A stretch of DNA of 11,046 nucleotides, taken from the NCBI GenBank assembly GCA_021769545.1, contig JAETSS010000019.1, positions 1 through 11,046 on the forward strand, written 5' to 3'. The notes beneath the pieces are model-generated. The model ran no database searches. It was not told the origin of the DNA and saw only the letters and a program-made list of their open reading frames with translations. Source of the DNA: Eubacterium sp. (GTDB taxonomy: Bacteria; Bacillota_A; Clostridia; Peptostreptococcales; Anaerovoracaceae). How positions within the stretch are numbered: the stretch's first letter is position 1; each line of letters starts with the position of its first letter. Position numbers and translations under genes: made by a program. Below, in pieces: positions 1 through 6,075 of the stretch.

Positions 1-405
1 GTCGTATTTGATCATATCCGCCATATTGCCTGTAGCAACTGCGGTATTGTATTTATCCGAAGCGGATTTGAGCTCCGACAGTTGATCCGGCTTCATTCTC
101 GAAGCGGCAAAATACGCTGCCAGCCCTTCCATGTTCTGACGCACCTCCAGGATCTCCACCATGTCCTTCGTGGATATCTGTGAAGCGTAGGCGCCCCTGC
201 GGGGCTCTATGGTCACAAGACCTTCCTTTTCAAGTTTCCTTATAGCTTCTCTGATGGGTGTTCTGCTGACTCCGATCTCCTTGGCAAGCTCGACTTCCAT
301 CATTCTTGTTCCAGGAACGATAGCCCCGGTAAGGATCTGCATTTTCAGTTCTTCATAGACCATTTCTCTGAGAGGCTTGTGGTTTTGAATATCAAAGTTC
401 AACAT
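1..405 (-). CDS. GntR/FadR-family transcriptional regulator (3' end outside window)
   Basis: The visible 135 residues are the N-terminal part of a GntR-family repressor of the FadR (FCD) subfamily. Residues 12-77 form the winged helix-turn-helix, with the family motif around VSRTPIREAIRKLEKEGLV (47-65) and a wing at RRGAYAS (69-75). The FCD ligand domain starts near residue 80 (ILEVRQNMEGLAAYFAA), and the YD at the cut may begin its first metal-binding motif. The ATG at 405 is chosen because GGAGG lies 8 nt upstream (414-418) and the HTH begins at the usual distance. The gene follows ispE by 40 nt on the same strand and is probably co-transcribed with it. FadR-type regulators usually sense small organic acids or sugar acids; the ligand and targets cannot be read here. 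The rest of the FCD domain lies outside the window. Confidence 0.93.
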   Translation of the reverse strand, partial: MLNFDIQNHKPLREMVYEELKMQILTGAIVPGTRMMEVELAKEIGVSRTPIREAIRKLEKEGLVTIEPRRGAYASQISTKDMVEILEVRQNMEGLAAYFAASRMKPDQLSELKSASDKYNTAVATGNMADMIKYD

Positions 406-445
406 TGCATTTTCCTCCAAGTTCATTACTGCATTTCAGATGCCG

Positions 446-1381
446 TTACCATGTGGTCCGCGTCCAAAAGCTTTCGTTGTTTTCTTTGAGCATTTCGCGG
501 CAAATTTGTTTTGACTGTTCTATATTGATGCAAAGTCCGAATACCGTAGGACCGCTGCCGCTCATAAGAACACACTTAGGGTCGCACAATTCCTGCAGCT
601 TGTTCTTTGTATACATGACTATAGGATACCTCTTTAGCGTGAAGTTTTCAAGTACATTGACCATATTTTTTTTAACTGCTTCGATATCGCCCTTTGCAAG
701 TGCTGCAGCCATTTTCGCGTTATCCGGATGCGCAGGGATCCGGATCTCGTCAATGCCTTTGTAGACCTCCGCAGTGGAGACGCTGATGGAGGGTTTGGAA
801 AGCACAAGGTTGCTTTTGAGCCCGGTAAGAGGCTTAAGGTCGGTTCCGGTGCCTGTAGCCAGCGCGCAGTGACAGGCCAGCGAGTCATGTGAAAAAAACG
901 GCTTTAGAGCTTTGTCGGCGGCTGCCTGACCCATTACGCAGAAGGGAACGTCGGAGCCCAACTCTGCGCCGAGACTGCACAGCTCCCTGAGGGAAAGGTC
1001 AAGCTGCCAGAGCCTGTTGATGCCGTGGATGACTGCGGCGGCATCGCTACTTCCTCCCGCAAGACCTGCGGCTACGGGGATGCGCTTTTTTATGTCTATG
1101 AGTATGCGGCCGCGTTTTCCCGTTCCGAAATGTTCGATCATCAGCATAGCCGCCTTATACGCCAGATTACGCTCGTCGGTAGGAAGGAAATACTTGTTGG
1201 TGGAAACCCTTATGGTCACCATATGTTCATCTGCGGCTTCCTTCCATCTGATGAGAACGTCGTCGGACAGCAGTATCTGCTGCATCACCATTTCTACCTG
1301 ATGGAATCCGTTGTCCAGTACTCCCAGGACGTCCAGGGAAAGATTTATCTTTGCAAAGGCGTTAAGCTGTATTCTTTTCAT
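446..1381 (-). CDS. ispE: 4-diphosphocytidyl-2-C-methyl-D-erythritol kinase
   Basis: A cytosolic GHMP-superfamily kinase that phosphorylates the 2-hydroxyl of CDP-methylerythritol with ATP, the fourth step of the MEP pathway to isoprenoid precursors. Seen in the 311-residue protein: AFAKINLSLDV at 8-18 with the substrate-binding Lys11, the glycine-rich ATP motif PVAAGLAGGSSDAAA at 102-116, GSDVPF with the catalytic-type Asp144, and the third GHMP motif LMSGSGPTVFG at 272-282. Length is a little above the usual 280-300. An in-frame ATG exists at 1453, but the extra 24 codons run through a terminator hairpin and match nothing in the family. The ATG at 1381 has GGGGG 8 nt upstream and puts Lys11 where the family has it. 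It lies downstream of the Ig-like gene's terminator and 40 nt before gntR. Confidence 0.96.
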   Translation of the reverse strand: MKRIQLNAFAKINLSLDVLGVLDNGFHQVEMVMQQILLSDDVLIRWKEAADEHMVTIRVSTNKYFLPTDERNLAYKAAMLMIEHFGTGKRGRILIDIKKRIPVAAGLAGGSSDAAAVIHGINRLWQLDLSLRELCSLGAELGSDVPFCVMGQAAADKALKPFFSHDSLACHCALATGTGTDLKPLTGLKSNLVLSKPSISVSTAEVYKGIDEIRIPAHPDNAKMAAALAKGDIEAVKKNMVNVLENFTLKRYPIVMYTKNKLQELCDPKCVLMSGSGPTVFGLCINIEQSKQICREMLKENNESFWTRTTW

Positions 1382-1410
1382 TTTGACAACCCCCTTCATT
1401 ATATAAAATG

Positions 1411-1443
1411 AAAAAACAGGCAAGCTGTCAGGCTCACCTGTTT
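1411..1443 (-). terminator. Intrinsic terminator between the Ig-like gene and ispE
   Basis: In minus-strand RNA, AAACAGGTGAGC pairs with GCTTGCCTGTTT over 12 bp (two G-U wobbles) around a 6-nt loop. The right arm runs into a tract of six U (1416-1411). It begins 10 nt after the stop codon of the Ig-like protein gene. It should end or thin out transcription from the upstream genes before ispE. Confidence 0.8.
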
Positions 1444-1453
1444 CGGATATCAT

Positions 1454-2359
1454 TTACTTTTTCTTCTTCTTAGAGTTCTTCTGCTTGCCGGACTGGTTCT
1501 TAGGATTTGTGGATTTGGCCTTGTTCTGGTTTTTAGGCTTCTGAGTCGTTACCACCTTGACCTTGTATTCACTTCCTGCAGCCGAGATCGGTTTAGGTGC
1601 GGATACTCTCTTGGTGGAAGCGGCCTTTCGCTTCGCTTCTTCCTCGGCCTCCAGCTCAGCTTCCTTTTCCTTCTGTTTAGCCAGTGCTGCAGCCTGCTTA
1701 GCCTTTTTCTTTTCTTCTCTTGCCACGATCTCCTCGACGGATTTGCCTGTTCTCTTGGCTTCCTTGTATGGATTTACAGGAGCGGACTTCTTGCCGCTTG
1801 CTTCCTTTTCCTTTTCGGCAGCCTTCTTGGCGCTTCTGCTGGAGAAGAAGACCATTCCCACGATCATCACGATCATCATGATGGTATATACGGTAGTCGA
1901 TTTTGATTTATCGAGTGTCTTGAATGTGATGGTTTCCTTTGCTCCCAGCTTTGTTCCGTCTGTAGCCTGAAAATCCTTACCGATGGTAAGGGTGTAATCG
2001 GTATTTCCCTGTATGGTTATATCGGAATCGATGACATCGGATACTACCATGAGAAGACCGTCGTCCTTTTCCTTATGGCTGTAATATACCTTGATAGGGA
2101 TTTTTTTGCCTTTGGCGTCAGTGAGCTTGAACTGTTTCGCGTTGGCCTTTTTTATATCCTGACCTTCAGGCAGGACTTCCTTGCTGAAATAGATCTTGAC
2201 ACTGAGGTTTTCCACCGAAACGCCCTTTGCCTTGTCTTCCGGCGTTGATGATTCGATTTTCAATCCGCCTGTTTCAGGATTATCTGTTGCAAAACTTGCA
2301 GGTGCCAGCATGGACACCGCCATGATCATAAGGCAGATTAAAGCCCCTATTCTTTTCAT
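1454..2359 (-). CDS. Membrane-anchored Ig-like domain protein with basic cytosolic tail
   Basis: A 301-residue single-pass membrane protein. Residues 1-24 are a signal peptide (MKRIGALICLMIMAV, likely cleavage after SFA). Residues about 33-147 look like a bacterial Ig-like domain of the SbsA/Big_5 type: it opens with a short strand ending in STPEDKAKGVS, continues with VKIYFSKEV, and ends in a DGTKLGAKETITFKT strand. Residues 155-173 are a hydrophobic membrane helix. The remaining 128 residues would be cytosolic: an E/K/A-rich probable coiled coil (about 205-247), then a disordered tail rich in K, N, Q, S and P ending in six lysines. The start overlaps the end of tadA by 4 nt (ATGA), suggesting translational coupling. 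Its role is not known; an envelope role with the tail touching nucleic acid or ribosomes is inference only. Confidence 0.85.
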   Translation of the reverse strand: MKRIGALICLMIMAVSMLAPASFATDNPETGGLKIESSTPEDKAKGVSVENLSVKIYFSKEVLPEGQDIKKANAKQFKLTDAKGKKIPIKVYYSHKEKDDGLLMVVSDVIDSDITIQGNTDYTLTIGKDFQATDGTKLGAKETITFKTLDKSKSTTVYTIMMIVMIVGMVFFSSRSAKKAAEKEKEASGKKSAPVNPYKEAKRTGKSVEEIVAREEKKKAKQAAALAKQKEKEAELEAEEEAKRKAASTKRVSAPKPISAAGSEYKVKVVTTQKPKNQNKAKSTNPKNQSGKQKNSKKKKK

Positions 2360-2823
2360 TGCTGTTTTTCCTCCGACTTCTTTTTTCTTAAGTTCCTAAA
2401 AAAATCCTTCATTATGCGGCTGCATTCCTCCTGCATAAGTCCGGTTTCTATCTCCGTAAAGTGATTTAGTCTGTTCTCCTGCGGTATGTTGAATACAGAA
2501 CCGCAGGCGCCCGCCTTGGGGTCCATAGTGCCTATGTACAGTTTTTCTATACGCGCCAGAACTATAGCGCCGGCACACATACTGCAAGGCTCGGCAGTGA
2601 CGAACATCCGGCATCCCGGCAGCCTCCAGCCGCCCAGGACCGACGCCGCTTTCCTGATGGCAAGTATCTCGGCATGAGCCGTCGGATCATGCGAGGTCTC
2701 CGTCATGTTATGGGCTGCGGCTATGATCTCGCCGTCCTTTACTATAACTGCACCGACCGGAACTTCTCCTATCGATGCGGCTTTTTTCGCCTCCTCGAGA
2801 GCAGCTGACATATACTTTCTCAT
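2356..2823 (-). CDS. tadA: tRNA-specific adenosine deaminase
   Basis: A zinc-dependent cytosolic deaminase that converts A34 of tRNA-Arg(ACG) to inosine so that one tRNA reads CGU, CGC and CGA. The 155-residue protein carries the CDA-fold zinc motifs HAE (50-52, His ligand and proton-shuttling Glu) and PCSMCAG (79-85, two Cys ligands). It also has GEVPVGAVIV (19-28) and DPKAGACGSVFNI (101-113), typical of TadA. Length and start agree with bacterial TadA, whose first helix leads into GEVPxGAV. The SD is only a short AAGG close to the ATG and falls within a small inverted repeat (ATACC/GGTAT, loop of 7), so initiation may be modest or coupled to the gene 24 nt upstream. The last codons overlap the Ig-like gene. 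Confidence 0.95.
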   Translation of the reverse strand: MRKYMSAALEEAKKAASIGEVPVGAVIVKDGEIIAAAHNMTETSHDPTAHAEILAIRKAASVLGGWRLPGCRMFVTAEPCSMCAGAIVLARIEKLYIGTMDPKAGACGSVFNIPQENRLNHFTEIETGLMQEECSRIMKDFFRNLRKKKSEEKQQ

Positions 2824-2847
2824 ATACCTTACAATGGTATCATATTT

Positions 2848-3732
2848 TTATCTGTCTATCAAGGGAATTTCCTCAATATGACCATTATATCTGTTGATGG
2901 CGGCTATCCAGTAGCCGTATATATTTTTCCTGCGTTCCTCGATGGGAAGGGTTTTATCCTGTGCCTCTTTTTCCATTCCCATGATAGGCTGCCAGAAGAC
3001 GAAGCCCGATTTTCCGCCGTCTGGCTGCTCCTCAGGGAAAAACCTGCCGGGGATCCCCAGATAGAAATGAGACATACTGCCTCCGTACAGGAAATGCCCG
3101 TACTTTTTTATATAGGGCAGCGCCCCCGGAGCGATGATAGGGAAAAGACTGCCGTCGGTGATCTTTTTCCATTTGGCGTCGGTAAGATCCTGATCGAAAG
3201 GAATGATGTCGGCAAACTTATCCAGAGTCTTGTTTATCCTGCTGCAGTTTTCCAGTATGAAGCTGTTGTAGAAAGGGCTGTAATCTCTTGGCGTTACGGC
3301 TTTTGTCTCGGGCCTTTCGCGTATTTTCGAAAGGTCGCCTTTCAGGACAGGATGGAGAGCTTCCCTGCAGTTTATCGTGGACATGGCCGCGATTATTACG
3401 GTGGAAAAGTCCCATAGCGCCATTCCGCGTCCGTTTAGGTCGTTAAGGTTGATGCGGAAGCTACCTTCGCCGGTCCCGTAAGCCGACAGCGATATGTCCC
3501 CCACCATATGATAGTGTCTCTTTTCCTTCCTGATACCTGTGAATATCAACTTGTATACGTATTCACCCTTGGGAAAAAATCTGACGTTGTCTACCGTGAC
3601 GACCACAAGGCCTTTGTCGTCATCGGTCTTGAGCTTGATATATCCGCGCATCTCTTTTGTATTATCCATGGCAAACCGTTTGTTTTCTTGCGTAAGCATG
3701 ATGGGCTCTTTGGTAATTCTTGTGAAATCCAT
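2848..3732 (-). CDS. Conserved clostridial protein of unknown function
   Basis: A 294-residue soluble protein with no signal peptide or membrane helix. I recognise the general layout of a clostridial hypothetical family. An N-terminal beta-rich part (about 28-130: YIKLKTDDDKGLVVVTVDN, then a KLIFTG strand and a GEGSFRINLNDLN segment) is followed by a C-terminal domain. That domain has the conserved-looking elements WKKI (188-191), YGHFLYGG (211-218), FYLGIPGRF (223-231), EEQPDGGKSGFVFWQ (234-248) and a terminal YGYWIAAINRYNGHIEEI. No catalytic motif is evident. The ATG at 3732 has AGGAGG 6 nt upstream (3739-3744) and is secure. It is divergent from cvpA and may lead a transcript with tadA, which starts 24 nt after its stop. 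I cannot name a function. Confidence 0.8.
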   Translation of the reverse strand: MDFTRITKEPIMLTQENKRFAMDNTKEMRGYIKLKTDDDKGLVVVTVDNVRFFPKGEYVYKLIFTGIRKEKRHYHMVGDISLSAYGTGEGSFRINLNDLNGRGMALWDFSTVIIAAMSTINCREALHPVLKGDLSKIRERPETKAVTPRDYSPFYNSFILENCSRINKTLDKFADIIPFDQDLTDAKWKKITDGSLFPIIAPGALPYIKKYGHFLYGGSMSHFYLGIPGRFFPEEQPDGGKSGFVFWQPIMGMEKEAQDKTLPIEERRKNIYGYWIAAINRYNGHIEEIPLIDR

Positions 3733-3742
3733 TGCGTCCTCC

Positions 3743-3771
3743 TTGTTTATTCATAGTTTTTTTAGTAATAT
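3743..3771 (+). promoter_or_regulatory. Candidate promoter for cvpA
   Basis: TTGTTT (3743-3748) and TAATAT (3766-3771) are separated by 17 bp, a good sigma-A spacing, and lie 20 nt upstream of the cvpA start. On the opposite strand the same bases give a TATATT -10-like element overlapping by all but one base, which could serve the divergent unknown gene, although no good -35 is seen for it. Confidence 0.5.
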
Positions 3772-3791
3772 ATGAGCAGAGGGGAGTTGCT

Positions 3792-4430
3792 ATGATTTTA
3801 GACATTATAATCTTGATAATTTTGATAATACCCATGGCAATGGGATTGTTCAGGGGTTTCATGTATATGCTGATGCGTGTCCTGGGATGGGTCGGAGCCA
3901 TGATCGCGGCATTTTTCCTGACGGGACCGCTGTCCAGAGCCATGAACGACGGCTTTGTGGGAGAGATGGTATCAGGCAGCCTGTCCGAGAGATTCGGAGC
4001 TTCCGTAGATACGGTGGAGACTGCCACTCAGGGGCTTCCCGATATAGTCAGTGGAGGACTCACGGTGGCGGCCGGGAATGCACTTGATGTCTTCGTAGCG
4101 CTGATGACATCCATGATAGTTTCGGTAATAAGCTTTTTCATCATCATGATGGCGGTGAAGCTGATAGCCCGGGTACTGGTAAGACCTGCCGCAAGACGGC
4201 GCGACAGATCGCTGCTGACGGGAATGGACAAGCTGCTGGGTATGATAATAGGCTTTGCGGAAGGGATACTGCTGGTGTTCGTGTTCCTGGCGCTGCTTGT
4301 TCCCGTCGTAAATTTTGCCGATGCAGGGACCGCCGCAGATATAGTGGAAAACCTCGAATCTTCGGTGATAGCCGGATCTTTGTATGACAACAACATGCTG
4401 CTGTTGATAACAGGCGGGATATTTTCGTAG
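3792..4430 (+). CDS. CvpA family membrane protein
   Basis: A 212-residue integral membrane protein of the CvpA / colicin V production family. Four hydrophobic segments are visible: about 1-18 (ILDIIILIILIIPMAMG), 23-44, 99-122 and 145-171. A soluble stretch at about 45-98 lies between the second and third. The family hallmark GLFRGF follows helix 1 (18-23). Family members are linked to envelope and secretion phenotypes and, in E. coli, to the purF region; a precise biochemical role is not established. The ATG at 3792 is chosen over an in-frame start at 3732 because GGGGAG (3781-3786) sits 5 nt upstream and helix 1 begins at once, as in the family. The longer start would also lie before the promoter. 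It converges on the MATE gene with 30 bp between stops. Confidence 0.88.
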   Translation: MILDIIILIILIIPMAMGLFRGFMYMLMRVLGWVGAMIAAFFLTGPLSRAMNDGFVGEMVSGSLSERFGASVDTVETATQGLPDIVSGGLTVAAGNALDVFVALMTSMIVSVISFFIIMMAVKLIARVLVRPAARRRDRSLLTGMDKLLGMIIGFAEGILLVFVFLALLVPVVNFADAGTAADIVENLESSVIAGSLYDNNMLLLITGGIFS

Positions 4431-4460
4431 GCTCTCGGGATATCATCCTGTCTCCGATCT

Positions 4461-5834
4461 CTAAAGCTTCTGTATCGTTTTTCTGTCGATGCCTCTCATG
4501 AAAATACACGCTGCTGCAGCAGAAAGGAATTCCGCGATAGGGAATGTGAGCCATACCATCCACACAGGGTATGCATCGTGTATCACCAGCATCGTGGATC
4601 CCCATGCCACGGGAACCACCAATAGAAACTGCCTCAAGACCGATATGATAAGGGACTGCAGACCTCCGTTGAGGGCCTGGAATATTCCCTGAAATGCAAT
4701 ATTGGCCCCTGCAAACACGTAGCTTACGGAAATGATCCTGATGGCGCTGACGCAGAGTCCGGCAGTTTCACCGGACAGTCCGAAGATCGATGAAAAAGGT
4801 CCTGCCAGCAGCTCCAACAGAACAGAGCCCGCCAGCATGATGATAAGCGTGTATTTCATTCCGTATTTCACGCCGTCCTTTACCCTTTCCCTGCTTCCCA
4901 TACCGTGATTGAATGAAACGACAGGCGTTATGGCATCTCTGAGACCAAAGGCCGCAAACAGCACGAATTGCTGTATTTTATAATACAATCCGTATGCCGT
5001 GACGACATTTTCGTTGATCTGTACGAAGATGACATTGAGCATGTATGTCATCAGAGACATGAGAGCCTGCGCGATGATGGCGGGGACGCCTATGGCATAG
5101 ATTGCCTTTATTATGGAGCCGGACGGCTTCATATATTTCAGGCCGTTTTTGACTTCTTTGTTTACCCTGATATGTGCCGTCAGTGCCACAATAAAAGATA
5201 CTATCTGGCCGATAACGGTGGCATAGGCCGCGCCGTTCACGCCCATTGCAGGCAGACCGAAATATCCGAAAATGAGAACGGGATCCAGGATTATGTTGCA
5301 GACAGCGCCCGAGATCTGAGCGATGGTGGAGTATACAGCCCTTCCGGTAGCCTGCAGCAGCTTTTCGAATATGGAAAAATACGCGATCCCAAATGAAAAG
5401 CAGCAGCATATCTTAAGATAGCTTTCGGCCATACCGGCGATGAGACTGTTTTCCGTTTGTGATGCTATATATGTGTCGGCTCCCAGAAGACCGAACAGCA
5501 GGAATGCGATAAATATCAAGGTGGCGAGAAAGATGCCGTTGCCTGCCGTACGTCCGGCCTTTTCCGGATCTCCCTGACCGAGACTCTTCGACAGCAGCGC
5601 ATTGGCTCCCACGCCGGTGCCGATACCGACGGCAACGATGAGCATCTGTACGGGAAATGCCAGAGTCAGGGCATTGAGGGCAGCTTCTCCCGTGTCAGGG
5701 ATATTTGCCACGAAAATACTGTCTACTATATTATATGCGGCCTGCAGCATCATCGACAGTATCATGGGCATACCCATAGTCAGCAGCAGCCTGTTTACCG
5801 GGGCGATGGCCAGTTTGCTTTTGTTGTTATCCAT
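4461..5834 (-). CDS. MATE family multidrug efflux transporter
   Basis: A 457-residue, 12-helix inner-membrane transporter that would export cationic drugs or other compounds by Na+ or H+ antiport. The two MATE half-repeats are visible. In the first (about 10-190) are LLLTMGMPMILSMMLQAAYN, VDSIFVANIP and IILDPVLIFGYFGLPAMGVNGAAYATVIGQI. In the second (about 230-400) are IGVPAIIAQALMSLM, the FGLRDAITPVVSFNHGMGSRE loop and FQGIFQALNGG. Length is normal. The ATG at 5834 is chosen over one at 5861 because AAAGGAGG lies 5 nt upstream and the longer start lies in the leader U tract. The substrate cannot be predicted. It is divergent from a membrane LuxR-type regulator and is preceded by a promoter and a terminator-like leader hairpin, so expression is probably conditional. 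Confidence 0.94.
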   Translation of the reverse strand: MDNNKSKLAIAPVNRLLLTMGMPMILSMMLQAAYNIVDSIFVANIPDTGEAALNALTLAFPVQMLIVAVGIGTGVGANALLSKSLGQGDPEKAGRTAGNGIFLATLIFIAFLLFGLLGADTYIASQTENSLIAGMAESYLKICCCFSFGIAYFSIFEKLLQATGRAVYSTIAQISGAVCNIILDPVLIFGYFGLPAMGVNGAAYATVIGQIVSFIVALTAHIRVNKEVKNGLKYMKPSGSIIKAIYAIGVPAIIAQALMSLMTYMLNVIFVQINENVVTAYGLYYKIQQFVLFAAFGLRDAITPVVSFNHGMGSRERVKDGVKYGMKYTLIIMLAGSVLLELLAGPFSSIFGLSGETAGLCVSAIRIISVSYVFAGANIAFQGIFQALNGGLQSLIISVLRQFLLVVPVAWGSTMLVIHDAYPVWMVWLTFPIAEFLSAAAACIFMRGIDRKTIQKL

Positions 5835-5854
5835 TGGTTCCTCCTTTAGTAAGC

Positions 5855-5905
5855 AAAACAAAATGCGTGCGATCGTTATAGCAGGTTACTATAGATCACA
5901 CGCAT
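5855..5905 (-). promoter_or_regulatory. Candidate attenuator hairpin in the MATE leader
   Basis: In minus-strand RNA, ATGCGTGTGATC (5905-5894) plus TATAG (5893-5889) pairs with CTATA (5881-5877), a 2-nt bulge, and GATCGCACGCAT (5874-5863). This gives 17 bp with a 7-nt loop, followed by TTTTGTTTT (5863-5855). One pair is G-U in this RNA but would be an A-C mismatch in RNA from the other strand, which also has no U tract, so the structure belongs to the MATE transcript. It lies between the promoter (5952-5980) and the SD and would end transcription before the gene unless disrupted. Confidence 0.72.
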
Positions 5906-5936
5906 CAATGCCGGACTTACATCTATCTGTATTCAT
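5889..5936 (-). CDS. Possible 15-codon leader peptide upstream of MATE
   Basis: The open frame ATG..TAG encodes MNTDRCKSGIDACDL. It begins only about 8 nt after the predicted transcription start and has no Shine-Dalgarno sequence, so it would be read almost as a leaderless message. Its stop codon (5891-5889) is the last triplet of the left arm of the attenuator hairpin, so a ribosome finishing or stalling on it would cover that arm. A second, 9-codon frame starts at 5905 inside the hairpin (MRVIYSNLL). Translation of either is unproven. The geometry, not the peptide sequence, is what supports it. Confidence 0.3.
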   Translation of the reverse strand: MNTDRCKSGIDACDL

Positions 5937-5951
5937 TTGATTTTCGGTGAT

Positions 5952-5980
5952 ATTATAGCAGAAATAAAATTTTCATGTAA
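5952..5980 (-). promoter_or_regulatory. Promoter of the MATE transcription unit
   Basis: On the minus strand a -35 TTACAT (5980-5975) is followed after exactly 17 bp by a perfect -10 TATAAT (5957-5952) preceded by an extended TGC. The start would be near 5944-5945, giving a leader of about 110 nt before the MATE ATG. The AT-rich 9-mer TAAAATTTT occurs twice here (5965-5973 in the spacer, 5982-5990 just upstream), 17 bp apart, and may be a regulator site. Confidence 0.75.
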
Positions 5981-5994
5981 GTAAAATTTTTATT

Positions 5995-6035
5995 TTCGGA
6001 AGGAATTCGGAAACACCGGGATTTTATGGTAAAAT
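5995..6035 (+). promoter_or_regulatory. Candidate promoter and repeat operator of the LuxR-type gene
   Basis: An extended -10, TGGTAAAAT (6027-6035), lies about 40 nt before the ATG at 6076. No good -35 is present; TTCGGA sits at a spacing of 18. The 7-mer TTCGGAA is repeated at 5995-6001 and 6006-6012, 11 bp apart, one helical turn, over the -35 region. This is a plausible site for an activator such as the encoded LuxR-domain protein itself. Confidence 0.45.
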
Positions 6036-6075
6036 AGATCATGTAAAGGGTAGCTTTCACAGTGAGGAAGAAGAT

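Noticed and set aside
1398..1403. Perfect TATAAT on the minus strand just before ispE as a promoter
   Set aside because: The start point would fall inside the ispE SD, and no -35 is present at 16-18 bp; an AT-rich coincidence after the terminator is more likely.
1382..1453. In-frame N-terminal extension of ispE starting at 1453
   Set aside because: It lacks an SD, runs through a terminator hairpin and would displace the conserved AFAKIN start of the enzyme. ATG 1381 has GGGGG upstream.
4400..4460. Bidirectional terminator between the convergent cvpA and MATE genes
   Set aside because: Only an imperfect stem (ACAGG and GATAT against their complements with an internal loop) and no U tract on either strand. 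The 30-bp gap shows no supportable terminator.
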